64,000 nucleotides of DNA from the NCBI GenBank assembly GCA_025359785.1, contig JANYET010000035.1, forward strand, positions 38,465 through 102,464. Direction: 5' to 3'. The stretch is from Alphaproteobacteria bacterium. Its GTDB lineage: Bacteria; Pseudomonadota; Alphaproteobacteria; Caulobacterales; Caulobacteraceae. Below are positions 53,214 through 62,019 of the stretch, in pieces (position 1 is the stretch's first letter; each line of letters opens with the position of its first letter). The notes beneath the pieces were generated by a model. It saw only the letters and a list, made by a program, of their open reading frames with translations. It was not told the origin of the DNA and made no database searches. The translations under genes were made by a program, and so were the position numbers.

Positions 53214-54839
53214 ATGACGCTGAAGCAGCGCCTATGGGCCGGGGCAATCGCCCTGGCCTGCACCGCCTCTATCGTTGGCACGGCGGCCGCCGACGCGCCG
53301 CCGGCGCTGTCGAGCGATGACGCCCGCGCCTATTCCGCCGCCTTCGACGCCACCGATCGCGGAGACTTCATCGACGCCCAGATGCAGGCTGGCGCGGTCA
53401 AGGACCACTCGCTCCTGGGCTACATCGCGTTCCGCCAGCTGATGCACCCGACGGCCCACATCGCGGCCTTCGACGAGTTGTCCTCGTGGCTGGCCAGGTT
53501 CAGCGACCTGCCAGTGGCCAACCGCATCTTCGCACTCGCCTCCAGGCGCAAGACCGATCCCGCCGCCGAGGCCGCGCAGCGCCCGCTGATCTCGCTCGCC
53601 GACGGCCCGCAGATCGCCAATCCGGCCCTCTCAGACAAGGCGCGCCGCGGCCGCGAGGCCTTCTATGCAGGCAATGCCGGCAAGGCCCTGACGCTCGCCA
53701 CGGCCTCTGGCGATCGCTGGATCACCGGTCTCGCCGCCTATCGGCTGAGGGCCTACGACAAGGCGCGCGCCAGCTTCGCCGACCTCGCCCGCGACGGCGA
53801 GTGCGATGCCTGGATGCAGGCCGCGTCCGCCTACTGGGCCTCGCGCGCCGCCGACGCGCAAGGCGACGCCGAGGCCTCGACCCGCTTCCTGCGCGCCGCC
53901 GCGCGTAACGCCGAGACCTTCTACGGCATGGTCGCCGCCCGGCAGCTCAAGCTCACCGACCAGGCGCTGGTCGCCGAGACCACCGACGATCCCGTCGCCC
54001 GGCTGCTGCTCGCCGCCTACACGCCGCCGGCGGTCAACGCCGCCGCCGACCTCGCTCGCTTCGTGGCCGGCGACACCCGGGCCCACCGCGCCGCGGCCCT
54101 GGCCCAGATTGGCCGGGGGTCAGAGGCCATCCAGGAACTGCGCGCCGGCATGGCGCTCGCCCGCACGCCCGCCGAGCAGGCCCACTGGAAGGCCCTGACG
54201 CTGGCCATGGGGACCTCGCTCGCCGACCGCGCGACGCCGCCCCGCAGCGGTGACCTGGACTATCCGACGCCGGAGCTGATCCCCGCCGGCGGCTTCACCC
54301 TCGACAAGGCTCTGGTCTACGCCATGGTCCGCGCCGAGAGCCGCTTCAATCCGATGGCCGTCAGCGGCGTCGGCGCCACGGGCCTGATGCAGATCATGCC
54401 CACCGCCGCCGCGGCTGCGGCCGGCGACGACAAGCTGAAGTCTGACCGCAGCCCGCTGTTCGACCCGGCCTTCAATCTGCGGGTCGGCCAGGATTACTTC
54501 ACCTGGCTCCTCGAAAAGGGCGTCGGCCATGACCTGGTGCGCGCCGTGGCCGCCTACAACGGCGGGCCGACCACCGTCGCCCGCGCCGCCCAGATGCTGG
54601 GTTCCGACACCGACAGCCTGCTCTTGATGGAATGCCTGCCCGCGCAGGAGACCCGGACCTATGTCCAGAAGGTGCTGGCCGGCTACTGGACCTATCGCAG
54701 CATGTGGGGCCAGGCCTCGCCGAGCCTCGACGCCCTGGCCGCCGGTGACCGTCCCGTCGACGAGCGGCTGGATCTAGGCCAACCGGGCCGCGCGCCGTCC
54801 CAGCTGGCCGCGCAGACGCTTCAGGTCGGGCTGCGCTAG
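53214..54839 (+). CDS. Lytic murein transglycosylase (Slt type)
   Basis: A 541 aa periplasmic enzyme: signal peptide (LWAGAIALACTASIVGTAAA), a long helical superhelix (about 40-350), then the SLT catalytic domain: YAMVRAESRFNPMAVSGVGA (catalytic Glu), GLMQIMPTAAA and AVAAYNGGPTTVARA. It cleaves peptidoglycan glycan strands to 1,6-anhydro ends. The last 66 bases overlap the 3' end of the convergent gene at 54774-55214. Confidence 0.95.
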   Translation: MTLKQRLWAGAIALACTASIVGTAAADAPPALSSDDARAYSAAFDATDRGDFIDAQMQAGAVKDHSLLGYIAFRQLMHPTAHIAAFDELSSWLARFSDLPVANRIFALASRRKTDPAAEAAQRPLISLADGPQIANPALSDKARRGREAFYAGNAGKALTLATASGDRWITGLAAYRLRAYDKARASFADLARDGECDAWMQAASAYWASRAADAQGDAEASTRFLRAAARNAETFYGMVAARQLKLTDQALVAETTDDPVARLLLAAYTPPAVNAAADLARFVAGDTRAHRAAALAQIGRGSEAIQELRAGMALARTPAEQAHWKALTLAMGTSLADRATPPRSGDLDYPTPELIPAGGFTLDKALVYAMVRAESRFNPMAVSGVGATGLMQIMPTAAAAAAGDDKLKSDRSPLFDPAFNLRVGQDYFTWLLEKGVGHDLVRAVAAYNGGPTTVARAAQMLGSDTDSLLLMECLPAQETRTYVQKVLAGYWTYRSMWGQASPSLDALAAGDRPVDERLDLGQPGRAPSQLAAQTLQVGLR

Positions 54840-55214
54840 CCCCGCCGCCGTCGCGCGCGACAGCAGCACGCCAAACGGCTTCTCGCCGAAGAAGCCGCCT
54901 TCGCCGACGATCAGCGCGTCGCCGCCGCCGCCGCGCAGATGGCCGCCCAGCGCCTCCAGCCAGCCCGGCCGCAGCCGGATCTTCGCCGGTATGATCAGCA
55001 GCCGATCCGACCGCGCCGCCGCGATCCCCGCCGCGAGGTCGGGTGTCAGCTCCGCCCCGGTCTCCTCGCGCAGCACAGCCAACAGCTCCGGGGGACCTCC
55101 GCCGGCGATCAGCACCTCGCGCACCAGGCCGTCCACCGCCGCCGACGTCAGGGCGCCCAGCAGCGCCGGCAACCGGTCTCCAGCGTCGGCCGTCTCGACG
55201 ATCACGCTCAGCAT
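54774..55214 (-). CDS. Small glycosyltransferase-like (GT-A) protein
   Basis: A 146 aa protein resembling the first half of a GT2 fold: MLSVIVETADAGDRLPALLG, VREVLIAGGGPPELLAVL, AGIAAARSDRLLIIPAKIRL and RPGWLEALGGHL. The DxD motif of active GT2 enzymes is not seen, so it may be a non-catalytic or substrate-specific relative. The C-terminus (DLKRLRGQLGRRAARLA) is read antisense to the last 22 codons of the transglycosylase. Divergent from the radical SAM gene. Confidence 0.7.
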   Translation of the reverse strand: MLSVIVETADAGDRLPALLGALTSAAVDGLVREVLIAGGGPPELLAVLREETGAELTPDLAAGIAAARSDRLLIIPAKIRLRPGWLEALGGHLRGGGGDALIVGEGGFFGEKPFGVLLSRATAAGLAQPDLKRLRGQLGRRAARLA

Positions 55215-55291
55215 GGCGGCAGATGGCGGCGCGTCGCGGTCGCGGTCAATGAGTTCTTGTTCTGTTCCTATCGTGACGCTACCGTCGGCTG

Positions 55292-56380
55292 GTGAGCACT
55301 TTCACCCAGCAGATCACCACCGTTCGCGGACGCGGCGCCCGCACCAACGCAACGGGCCGCTATGAGTCGGCGACCCGCGAGGCGTTCGACGACGGCTGGA
55401 CGCCGGATGACGTCGAGCCGGTCAAGCTGACCACCACGGTCACCGCCGAAAAGGCCAAGGTGATCATCACGCGGAACGACAGCCCCGATGTCGGCTTCGC
55501 CGCCTCGATCAACCCCTATCGCGGCTGCGAGCACGGCTGCATCTACTGCTATGCGCGGCCGGCGCATGCCTACATGGGCCTGTCGCCGGGCCTGGACTTC
55601 GAATCCAAGCTGTTCTTCAAGCCGGACGCGGCGCGCCTGCTGGAGCACGAGCTCGCCAGACCCGCTTACGCCCCCGAAGTCATCCACATCGGCGGCAACA
55701 CCGACCCCTATCAGCCGCAGGAGCGCCGCCTGCGCGTCACCCGTGGCGTCATCGAGGTGCTCTCGCGCTTCAACCATCCCTTCTCGGTGATCTCCAAGTC
55801 CGGCCTGATCCTGCGCGACCTCGACCTGCTCGCGCCGATGGCGGCGCGAAACCTGGTCCGGGTCGCCATCTCGATCACCACGCTCGACCGCAAGCTCGCC
55901 CGCTCCATGGAGCCCCGCGCCGCGACGCCCGAAAAGCGCCTCGACGCGGTCAAGCGCCTGACCGACGCCGGCGTCCCCACGGTGGTGATGTTCGCGCCCT
56001 GCATCCCAGGCCTCAACGACCACGAGATGGAGGCCGTCCTCGAACGCGCCGCCGCCGCCGGCGCCAGCGGCGCGGGCTACGTCGCCCTGCGCCTGCCCCT
56101 GGAGATCGCCGACCTGTTCCAGGAATGGCTCGCCACCGACCACCCTGACCGCGCCAGCCGCGTCATGTCCCTGGTCCGCCAGATGCGCGGCGGCAAGACC
56201 TACGACGCCCAGTGGGGCAAGCGCATGAAGGGCGAAGGCCCCATCGCCGCCCTCACCGCCCGCCGCTTCGCCGTCGCCAAGGTCCGCTATGGGCTGGCCG
56301 CCAAGCTCCCGCCGCTGGACCTCGGCCAGTTCCAGGTCCCGCCCAAGCCGGGAGACCAGATCGATCTGTTCGGAAGCTAA
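55292..56380 (+). CDS. PA0069-family radical SAM protein
   Basis: A 362 aa radical SAM protein. The cluster motif is CEHGCIYCYAR (Cys-x3-Cys-x2-Cys, about residue 79), preceded by INPYRG. The start with RGRGARTNATGRYES and the C-terminal DQIDLFG are characteristic of the PA0069/SplB-like group, related to spore photoproduct lyase but of unknown substrate. Start is a GTG at 55292. It reads away from the GT-A-like gene. Confidence 0.92.
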   Translation: MSTFTQQITTVRGRGARTNATGRYESATREAFDDGWTPDDVEPVKLTTTVTAEKAKVIITRNDSPDVGFAASINPYRGCEHGCIYCYARPAHAYMGLSPGLDFESKLFFKPDAARLLEHELARPAYAPEVIHIGGNTDPYQPQERRLRVTRGVIEVLSRFNHPFSVISKSGLILRDLDLLAPMAARNLVRVAISITTLDRKLARSMEPRAATPEKRLDAVKRLTDAGVPTVVMFAPCIPGLNDHEMEAVLERAAAAGASGAGYVALRLPLEIADLFQEWLATDHPDRASRVMSLVRQMRGGKTYDAQWGKRMKGEGPIAALTARRFAVAKVRYGLAAKLPPLDLGQFQVPPKPGDQIDLFGS

Positions 56381-56438
56381 CGGCGAGCAAGAATGGAAGT
56401 CGTCGACCCAGTTCCTCGCTCGCCTGCGGGAGAGGAAC

Positions 56439-57731
56439 TCAGCGACTGAACACGCCTACCAATTCCACGTGCGGCGACCAGAGGAACTGATCCACCGGCA
56501 GGATACGGTCGAGGCTGAACCCCGCGTCGATCAGGGTGCGGGCGTCGCGGGCGAAGGTGGCGGGGTTGCAGGAGACGGCGATCACCCGGGCGACCTGCGA
56601 GCGGGCCAGTTCCTCGGTCTGTTCGGCGGCGCCGGCGCGGGGCGGGTCGAAGACGGCAAGGTCGGTCTTCTTCAGCTCCACGGCCAGGACCGGGCGGCGG
56701 ACGAGGTCGCGGGCCTCGGCGGTTATTCCGTGCAGTCCGGGTGCGCCGGCCAGCGCCGAGGTCAGGGCGCGGATGGCCTGCGGCGCGACGTCGGTGGCGT
56801 AGACCTGGGCGACCTCGGCCAGTCGGAAGGTGAAGGTCCCGACGCCGCAGAAAAGATCGGCGATGCGCGCGGCGCCGGCGGCCTGTTCGACGAGGAAATC
56901 CGCCATGGCCGCCTCGGCGCCAGCCGTCGCCTGCAGAAAGGCGCCCGGCGGCAGGCTGACCACTGCCTGGCCCAGCCGCACCTGGGGCAGGCGCGCCAGG
57001 TAGGCGGCCTCGCCGTCCAGGGTCACCCGGGCGAAGTCGGACTCCGCGGCGCGTTCGGCCAGCTGCATCCGGGCGTCGGCGGACAGGCCACCGGACTTGC
57101 GCTCCACGCCCGAGATGTCGATGTCCAGGCCGCTGGGCGTCAGCGTCACGTGCAGGGTCGGCGCCGACTGCGGATGCTCGAACAGCGGTGCGGCCAGCCG
57201 CTTTAGCGCCGGGATCGCCGCCTGGATCGCCGGGTCGGAGATCGGGCAGACCGCGATATCCACCAGATCCCACGATTTGCGCGCCTTGTAGCCCAGTTTG
57301 GCGGCCTCGCGGTTGCCGCGCCGGGCGTGCAGCGCCACGCGGCGGCGCGTGCCGGGCTCGGCCGCGAAGGGCGGCAGGATCTCCGTCTCGATCTGCTGGC
57401 GCGCCAGGGCGCCGGCCAGGCGCTCGACCTTCCACGCCAGGTATGGCGCGGGCGCCCAATGCTGCAGGGCGCAGCCGCCGCAGGTTCCGAAGTGGGGGCA
57501 GAGGGGCGCGATCCGGTCGGCGCTGGCCTCCAGCACCTCGACCAGTTCCCGCCGCTCGCCGCCGCCGACCGCCAGCACCCGCTCGCCCGGCAGGGTGAAC
57601 GGGACGAACGCCGGCCCCGCGGCGAGCCCGTCGCCCTCCCCGCCGACCGCCTCGATGCGGAGTTCCACGGGCGGGCCGGACGGCCGCGCGGTGCGGGTCT
57701 GCGGGCGGTGATGGCGGCGCGGCGGCTTCAT
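56439..57731 (-). CDS. RumA/TrmA-type RNA (uracil-5-)-methyltransferase
   Basis: A 430 aa enzyme. Iron-sulfur Cys: PLCPHFGTCGGCALQHW and DIAVCPISDP. SAM domain: ADLFCGVGTFTFRLA, then LAVFDPPRAGA and the catalytic Cys in VIAVSCNPATFARD. This matches RlmD/RlmC-like methyltransferases that make m5U in 23S rRNA; the exact target base cannot be assigned. The N-terminus is a basic tail (MKPPRRHHRPQTRT). The ATG at 57731 is preferred over an upstream in-frame TTG at 57764. Confidence 0.93.
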   Translation of the reverse strand: MKPPRRHHRPQTRTARPSGPPVELRIEAVGGEGDGLAAGPAFVPFTLPGERVLAVGGGERRELVEVLEASADRIAPLCPHFGTCGGCALQHWAPAPYLAWKVERLAGALARQQIETEILPPFAAEPGTRRRVALHARRGNREAAKLGYKARKSWDLVDIAVCPISDPAIQAAIPALKRLAAPLFEHPQSAPTLHVTLTPSGLDIDISGVERKSGGLSADARMQLAERAAESDFARVTLDGEAAYLARLPQVRLGQAVVSLPPGAFLQATAGAEAAMADFLVEQAAGAARIADLFCGVGTFTFRLAEVAQVYATDVAPQAIRALTSALAGAPGLHGITAEARDLVRRPVLAVELKKTDLAVFDPPRAGAAEQTEELARSQVARVIAVSCNPATFARDARTLIDAGFSLDRILPVDQFLWSPHVELVGVFSR

Positions 57732-57874
57732 GGCGGGCAGGACGTCCTCACGCGTGGGGATCAAGCGAGATGAACGAACATGAACGGACCGCTCAAAATC
57801 CGTTCAGCTTTTCGGCGGCATAACCTTGACCAGAGCGGGCCAGAGGGCCGCCCAGGACTTCGAGAGGGATACCC

Positions 57875-58495
57875 ATGACCAAGTCTTCGACCTTCGCCAA
57901 GGGCGCGCCCCTATCTAAGTGGGCATTGGCCGCGGCGGCCGGCCTCGTGGCGATGGCGGCGGCCGCCTCGGCCTCGGCCCAACCCTATTCCAGCGCCGAC
58001 CCCTGCCAGCGCGACGCCAGCAACCGCGGCGTCACCGGCGGCCTGCTCGGCGCGGGAGCCGGCGCGGTGATCGGCTCGCAGTTCGCCGCCAGCGGCCACC
58101 GCCGCGACGGCTCGCTGCTGGGCGGCGTGCTGGGCGCGATCGCCGGCGCCTCCATCGGCCATTCCTCGGCCGCCTGCAATTCCGCGCCGCCGCCGCCGCG
58201 GCGCTATGACGATGAGCCACCGCCGCCGCCGCCCGGTCCGCAGGCCTACGGTCCGCCGTCCGAGCCCGCCTATGGCCCCGGCGGTTACGGCCCGCCCCCG
58301 CCGCCCGCCTATGTCCAGCGGGAGACCTGGGTCTACGGCCGCCACGGCGTGCGTTTCCGGGTGGTTGAAGAGCGCATGGAGCCGGACGGCTGCACGCTGG
58401 CCGAAAGCCCGGTCTATCTGCCGGACGGCCGGGTGGACCGCCGTTTCGTCCGCGTCTGCCCCGACGATCGCGGCCGCTACCACATCGTCGACTGA
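57875..58495 (+). CDS. Secreted glycine-zipper protein
   Basis: A 206 aa precursor. Signal peptide around ALAAAAGLVAMAAAASASAQ. Residues about 50-95 are a glycine-zipper (GVTGGLLGAGAGAVIGSQFA, LLGGVLGAIAGASIGHSS) typical of outer-membrane lipoprotein-like proteins such as Pcp/SlyB and 17-kDa antigens. A Pro/Tyr/Gly-rich linker (100-155) precedes a C-terminal domain with paired Cys (DGCTLAESPVYL, VRVCPDDRGRYH). Function unknown, envelope-located. Confidence 0.83.
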   Translation: MTKSSTFAKGAPLSKWALAAAAGLVAMAAAASASAQPYSSADPCQRDASNRGVTGGLLGAGAGAVIGSQFAASGHRRDGSLLGGVLGAIAGASIGHSSAACNSAPPPPRRYDDEPPPPPPGPQAYGPPSEPAYGPGGYGPPPPPAYVQRETWVYGRHGVRFRVVEERMEPDGCTLAESPVYLPDGRVDRRFVRVCPDDRGRYHIVD

Positions 58496-58529
58496 GGTCT
58501 GTCGCTGACAGGGTCGCGGCCTTGTTGGG

Positions 58530-59264
58530 TCAGCGACGGATTTTCTGGGCCCAGAGCAGGTGCTCGCGATTGCCGCCACCGCCCTCGATGGGACTGTCGG
58601 TGGTCGCCTGCACCGCCCAGCCGGACGCCTCCAGGAAGGCCTTGGCGTCCTCGAGCGACAGGGCGCGGGCGTCGGCGTCCCTGACCAGACCGCCCTTGCC
58701 CACCCGCTCGCGCCCCACCTCGAACTGAGGTTTCACCAGCACCACCAGGTCCGCGCCGTCGGCCGCCAGGCCCAGCGCCGCCGGCAGGGCCTTGGCAAGC
58801 CCGATGAAGCTGACATCACAGACCACCAGCTGCGGAGCCTCGGGAATCTCGGCTGGCGTCAGGTCGCGGGCGTCTAGCCCCTGCAGCAACACCACGCGCG
58901 GGTCGTCGATCAGGCTGGCGTGCATCTGATCCCGGCCGACATCGACCGCGTAGACCGTCCGCGCGCCGGCCGCCAGACAGACCTCGGTGAAGCCGCCGGT
59001 GGACGCGCCCACGTCCAGCACAACGCGGCCCTCGACGACGATCGGCCAGACGCTGAGCGCATGTTCCAGCTTCAGCGCGCCGCGCCCGACCCAGGGATGG
59101 GCCGCCACCGCCTCGATCTTCGCATCCTCGCCCAGCAGTTCGGCGGCCTTGGTCACCGGCCGGCCGTCGGCCAGGACGCCACCCGCCTCGATGGCGGCGC
59201 GGGCCTTGGCGCGGCTTTCGAACAGGCCGCGGGCGACCAGCAGAAGGTCGGCCCTAGTCTTCAC
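58530..59264 (-). CDS. tlyA: TlyA-family rRNA 2'-O-methyltransferase
   Basis: A 244 aa protein: S4 RNA-binding domain (residues 3-60: ADLLLVARGLFESRAKARAA) and an FtsJ-like methyltransferase domain (VVLDVGASTGGFTEVCLAAG as SAM site, VVCDVSFIGLAKALPAAL, LVKPQFEVGRERVGKGG). TlyA proteins methylate 2'-OH of cytidines in 16S/23S rRNA; many genomes label them haemolysin. The start is a GTG inside a 14-base tandem repeat. The acyl-CoA synthetase gene lies 52 bases upstream in the same direction. Confidence 0.93.
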   Translation of the reverse strand: MKTRADLLLVARGLFESRAKARAAIEAGGVLADGRPVTKAAELLGEDAKIEAVAAHPWVGRGALKLEHALSVWPIVVEGRVVLDVGASTGGFTEVCLAAGARTVYAVDVGRDQMHASLIDDPRVVLLQGLDARDLTPAEIPEAPQLVVCDVSFIGLAKALPAALGLAADGADLVVLVKPQFEVGRERVGKGGLVRDADARALSLEDAKAFLEASGWAVQATTDSPIEGGGGNREHLLWAQKIRR

Positions 59265-59310
59265 GCGGGGGTCTTCACGCGGGGCTCTTCATGCGGGGGC
59301 CTTCATAGGG
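59258..59310. repeat. 14-base tandem repeat at the tlyA start
   Basis: Three units of TCTTCACGCGGGGG-type sequence (59258-59271, 59272-59285, 59286-59299) with few differences and a partial fourth unit (59300-59310). On the minus strand the first two units each contain GTGAAG, the first two tlyA codons; the third has ATGAAG. Confidence 0.85.
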
Positions 59311-59316
59311 AGGGTT

Positions 59317-61077
59317 TCAGGCGCTGGCCTTCTCGGTTTCGAACAGCGCCTTCAGTTCGTTTTTCAAGATCTTGCCGTTGGCGTTGCGCGGCAGCACCTC
59401 GGCCCAGAACTTCACCGCCACCGGCACCTTGAACGCCGCCAGCCGCTCGGCCACGTGCGCCCTCAGCTCATCCTCGGTGGCGTGCGCGCCGGGCTTCAGG
59501 GTCACAACGGCGCCCGGCTCCTCGCCCAGGGTCCGGTGCGGGATGCCGACCACGGCCGCGTCCATCACCGCCGGGTGGTCGTAGAGCGCGTTCTCCACCT
59601 CGATGCAGTAGATGTTCTCACCGCCGCGGATCAGCATGTCCTTGGCCCGGTCGATGATGAAGCAGAAGCCCTCCTCATCGACCTTGGCGAGGTCGCCGGT
59701 GCGCACCCAGCCATCGACGAAAGTCTGGGCCGTGGCCTCGGGCTTGTTCCAATAGCCCTTCACCACCTGCGGCCCGTTGGCCCACAGTTCGCCCACGACA
59801 TTGGGCCCCAGCACCGTCACGCCGTCGGCCGGATCGCGGATCTGCAGCTCGGACACCGGCACCGCCACGCCACAGCTTTCGGGGCGGTTGAAATAGTCCT
59901 CGGCCGCATTGCCGGTCACCGTGGCGCAGGTCTCGGTCATGCCCCAGCCCTGGCCGGGTATCGACTTCGGGAACACCTCGCGGATGGTCTCCACCAGTTC
60001 CTTGGCCGAGGGCGCGCCGCCATAGGCCAGGGATTCGAGCGACGACAGGTCGTAGTTCGCCCGCGCCGGATGCTCCAACAGCTGCCAGGCGATGGTCGGA
60101 ACGCCGCCCGCCGACTGGATTTTCTCGCGCTCTATCAGCTCGAAAGCGCGGATCGCATCCCACTTGCGCATCATCGCCAGCTTGGCGCCGGCGAACAGGC
60201 TGGGGTTCAGCACGGCGAAACAGCCCGTGACATGGAAGAACGGCACGGAGATCAGCGATGAGCGCTGCGGGGCGTCGGGATCGGGCGTCGGCGGCGTCTC
60301 GCCACGCCGCAGGAACGACCGCGCGCCGCCGCAGCCCGCGGCCATGATGTTGGAGTTGACCGCCCGCTGGGTGGCGAGCGCCCCCTTCGGCTTCCCCGTG
60401 GTGCCGGAGGTGTAGAAGATGGTCGCGTCGTCGTCGGTGTCGATCTCGACAGGCGGCAACGCCCGGTCCGGCAGGTCTTTCCAGCTGTTCGGCTCGCCGA
60501 TCACGCTTTCCAGCTTGGTCACCAGCGGGTGAGCGATCTCGTCCCGTTCGCGGGTGACGTAGACCCGCACCAGGTCCGGGCAGTTCGGCAGATGCACGGT
60601 CATCCGCTCGTAGCGCTCGCGGTCGAGCAGCACGACCTTCGAGCCTGAGTCGGTCAGGCCGTATTCCAGCTCCGGCCCGGTCCACCAGGCGTTCAGCGGC
60701 GTCACGACGGCGCCCAGCGAAGCGGCCGCGTAGAAGGCCACCACCCACTCGGGGATGTTGCGCATCACCACCGCAACGCGGTCGCCCTTGATCACGCCCT
60801 GGGCCGCCAGGTCCGCGGCCAGCGCCGCCACCGCGCGATGGAAGGCCTCGAAGCTCACCCGCTCGTCTTCGTAGACCAGGAAGATCTTCTCGCCATGCAC
60901 GCGGCTGGCCTCGAGGACGGACCGCAGGGTCGGCGGCAGGTTCTTCCAGACCTTGGTCCTGATCCCGCGAATCTCGACCTCGGCGACCTCGGTCGGCATG
61001 CCGGGGCCCGAGAGGATCGCGTGGGCCTGGGCGATCGACATGGCAGGCCAGCCGGCCGGCAGATTGGCCTCAGTCAT
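59317..61077 (-). CDS. Acyl-CoA synthetase (class I adenylate-forming enzyme)
   Basis: A 586 aa ANL-superfamily ligase. Core motif: TIFYTSGTTGKPKGALATQR (P-loop); adenylate motif GQGWGMTETCATVTGNA; hinge GWVRTGDLAKVDEEGFCFII; A10-like region PRNANGKILKNEL. It activates a fatty or aromatic acid to acyl-AMP and acyl-CoA; the exact substrate is not visible. The start at 61077 has AGGAG eight bases upstream; a GTG three codons earlier is less likely. Confidence 0.93.
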   Translation of the reverse strand: MTEANLPAGWPAMSIAQAHAILSGPGMPTEVAEVEIRGIRTKVWKNLPPTLRSVLEASRVHGEKIFLVYEDERVSFEAFHRAVAALAADLAAQGVIKGDRVAVVMRNIPEWVVAFYAAASLGAVVTPLNAWWTGPELEYGLTDSGSKVVLLDRERYERMTVHLPNCPDLVRVYVTRERDEIAHPLVTKLESVIGEPNSWKDLPDRALPPVEIDTDDDATIFYTSGTTGKPKGALATQRAVNSNIMAAGCGGARSFLRRGETPPTPDPDAPQRSSLISVPFFHVTGCFAVLNPSLFAGAKLAMMRKWDAIRAFELIEREKIQSAGGVPTIAWQLLEHPARANYDLSSLESLAYGGAPSAKELVETIREVFPKSIPGQGWGMTETCATVTGNAAEDYFNRPESCGVAVPVSELQIRDPADGVTVLGPNVVGELWANGPQVVKGYWNKPEATAQTFVDGWVRTGDLAKVDEEGFCFIIDRAKDMLIRGGENIYCIEVENALYDHPAVMDAAVVGIPHRTLGEEPGAVVTLKPGAHATEDELRAHVAERLAAFKVPVAVKFWAEVLPRNANGKILKNELKALFETEKASA

Positions 61078-61281
61078 CGGTCTCACTCCTATGCGGCCAC
61101 GCCGATCTTTCGCCTGCGCGGCGCGTCAAGTGAACAACCATAACCCAGGGCCGGATGGAAGCTCTCCGGCGCGAGACGCGCGCACGCCGACCGCCGCCGC
61201 GGGCGCGCGGGCGCGCGGCCGGGGTGCGGGTCCGTCAGCCAGAAGCGGGGGATGTGCGTGAGAGGCCTGAGGGCGCGACGT

Positions 61282-61947
61282 TCAGCGGCGCGGCGGCCCC
61301 GTCGCGCGGCGCACGGCCAGACCGCCCGCCAGCGTCGCGGGTCTCGGGGCGTTTGGAACCGTCACGGCGATGGCCGCGCCGGCCGCGAGCCTTGTGCGCA
61401 GGCCCGCCCTGGCCGCCGACGCCAGCGCCGGCGCCCACGCTGACGCCGATTGGGGCCGCTCCGGCGTCATATGCGCCAGCAGTTCACGCAAGGTCGGCAG
61501 GGCCGCGGGCTCCGGCCCCGGCAGCGCCGCGGCATCGGCGACGATCTCGTCGAGGGTGCGCAGCAGCACCGGCAGGCTGGCGGGCTCGACCTCGCGATCG
61601 CGGTCACGGTCACGCTCTTCGGCGTCCCCCAGACGTTCGCGTTCAAGGTTCGGATCGCTGTCGGGCCGCTCAGGCTCCGGCGGATCGGCGCGGTCGCTGA
61701 AATCGTCGCGCTCCGACACCGCCTCGCCCACCGCCTCACCGGGGGCGGCCGATCCGCGCCCCAGGCGCAACTCCAGCGCGATGGAAACCCGCACGGAGAA
61801 GAAGCAGCGGTCGAACAGCCGGAAGTATTCCAGCTTGCGCGCGAACTCCTCCGCCGCCTCGGCCTCCCGCCCAAACGCCAGGCCCAGCCGGTAGGCGCAC
61901 TGGCTCAACTCGGAGAGCATCGCGCAACGGGGATCGGCGGCGTTCAT
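61282..61947 (-). CDS. Unknown protein, probably SOS-controlled
   Basis: A 221 aa soluble protein. The N-terminal helical part (MNAADPRCAMLSELSQCAYR, LAFGREAEAAEEFARKLEYF, DRCFFSVRVSIALELRL) looks ordered. The middle is charged and repetitive (ERERLGDAEERDRDRDREVE). The C-terminal part has LPVLLRTLDEIVADAAALPG. No family recognised, no membrane segment. I chose the ATG at 61947. Just upstream is a LexA-type site placed on a strong promoter, with almost no leader. Genes of unknown function under such boxes in Caulobacter include cell-division inhibitors (SidA, DidA), but this protein does not resemble them. Confidence 0.72.
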   Translation of the reverse strand: MNAADPRCAMLSELSQCAYRLGLAFGREAEAAEEFARKLEYFRLFDRCFFSVRVSIALELRLGRGSAAPGEAVGEAVSERDDFSDRADPPEPERPDSDPNLERERLGDAEERDRDRDREVEPASLPVLLRTLDEIVADAAALPGPEPAALPTLRELLAHMTPERPQSASAWAPALASAARAGLRTRLAAGAAIAVTVPNAPRPATLAGGLAVRRATGPPRR

Positions 61948-61950
61948 TTG

Positions 61951-61984
61951 GAACAAATATAGAACAAGAGAGCGGCAACGTCAA
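61951..61984 (-). promoter_or_regulatory. Sigma-70 promoter with overlapping LexA (SOS) box
   Basis: On the minus strand: TTGACG (61984-61979), 17-base spacer, TATATT (61961-61956). The -10 lies inside GTTC-TATATTT-GTTC (61965-61951), which fits the alphaproteobacterial LexA box GTTC-N7-GTTC exactly. The expected transcription start is 0-3 bases before the ATG at 61947, giving a leaderless or nearly leaderless mRNA. Confidence 0.85.
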
Positions 61985-62019
61985 GGCGCGGATCGGTCCG
62001 GCGCCGGGTCCGGCGACCG

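Noticed and set aside
57770..57800. GAAC repeats upstream of the RNA methyltransferase resembling a LexA box
   Set aside because: Spacings between GAAC units are 0, 2 and 6 bases, not the required 7.
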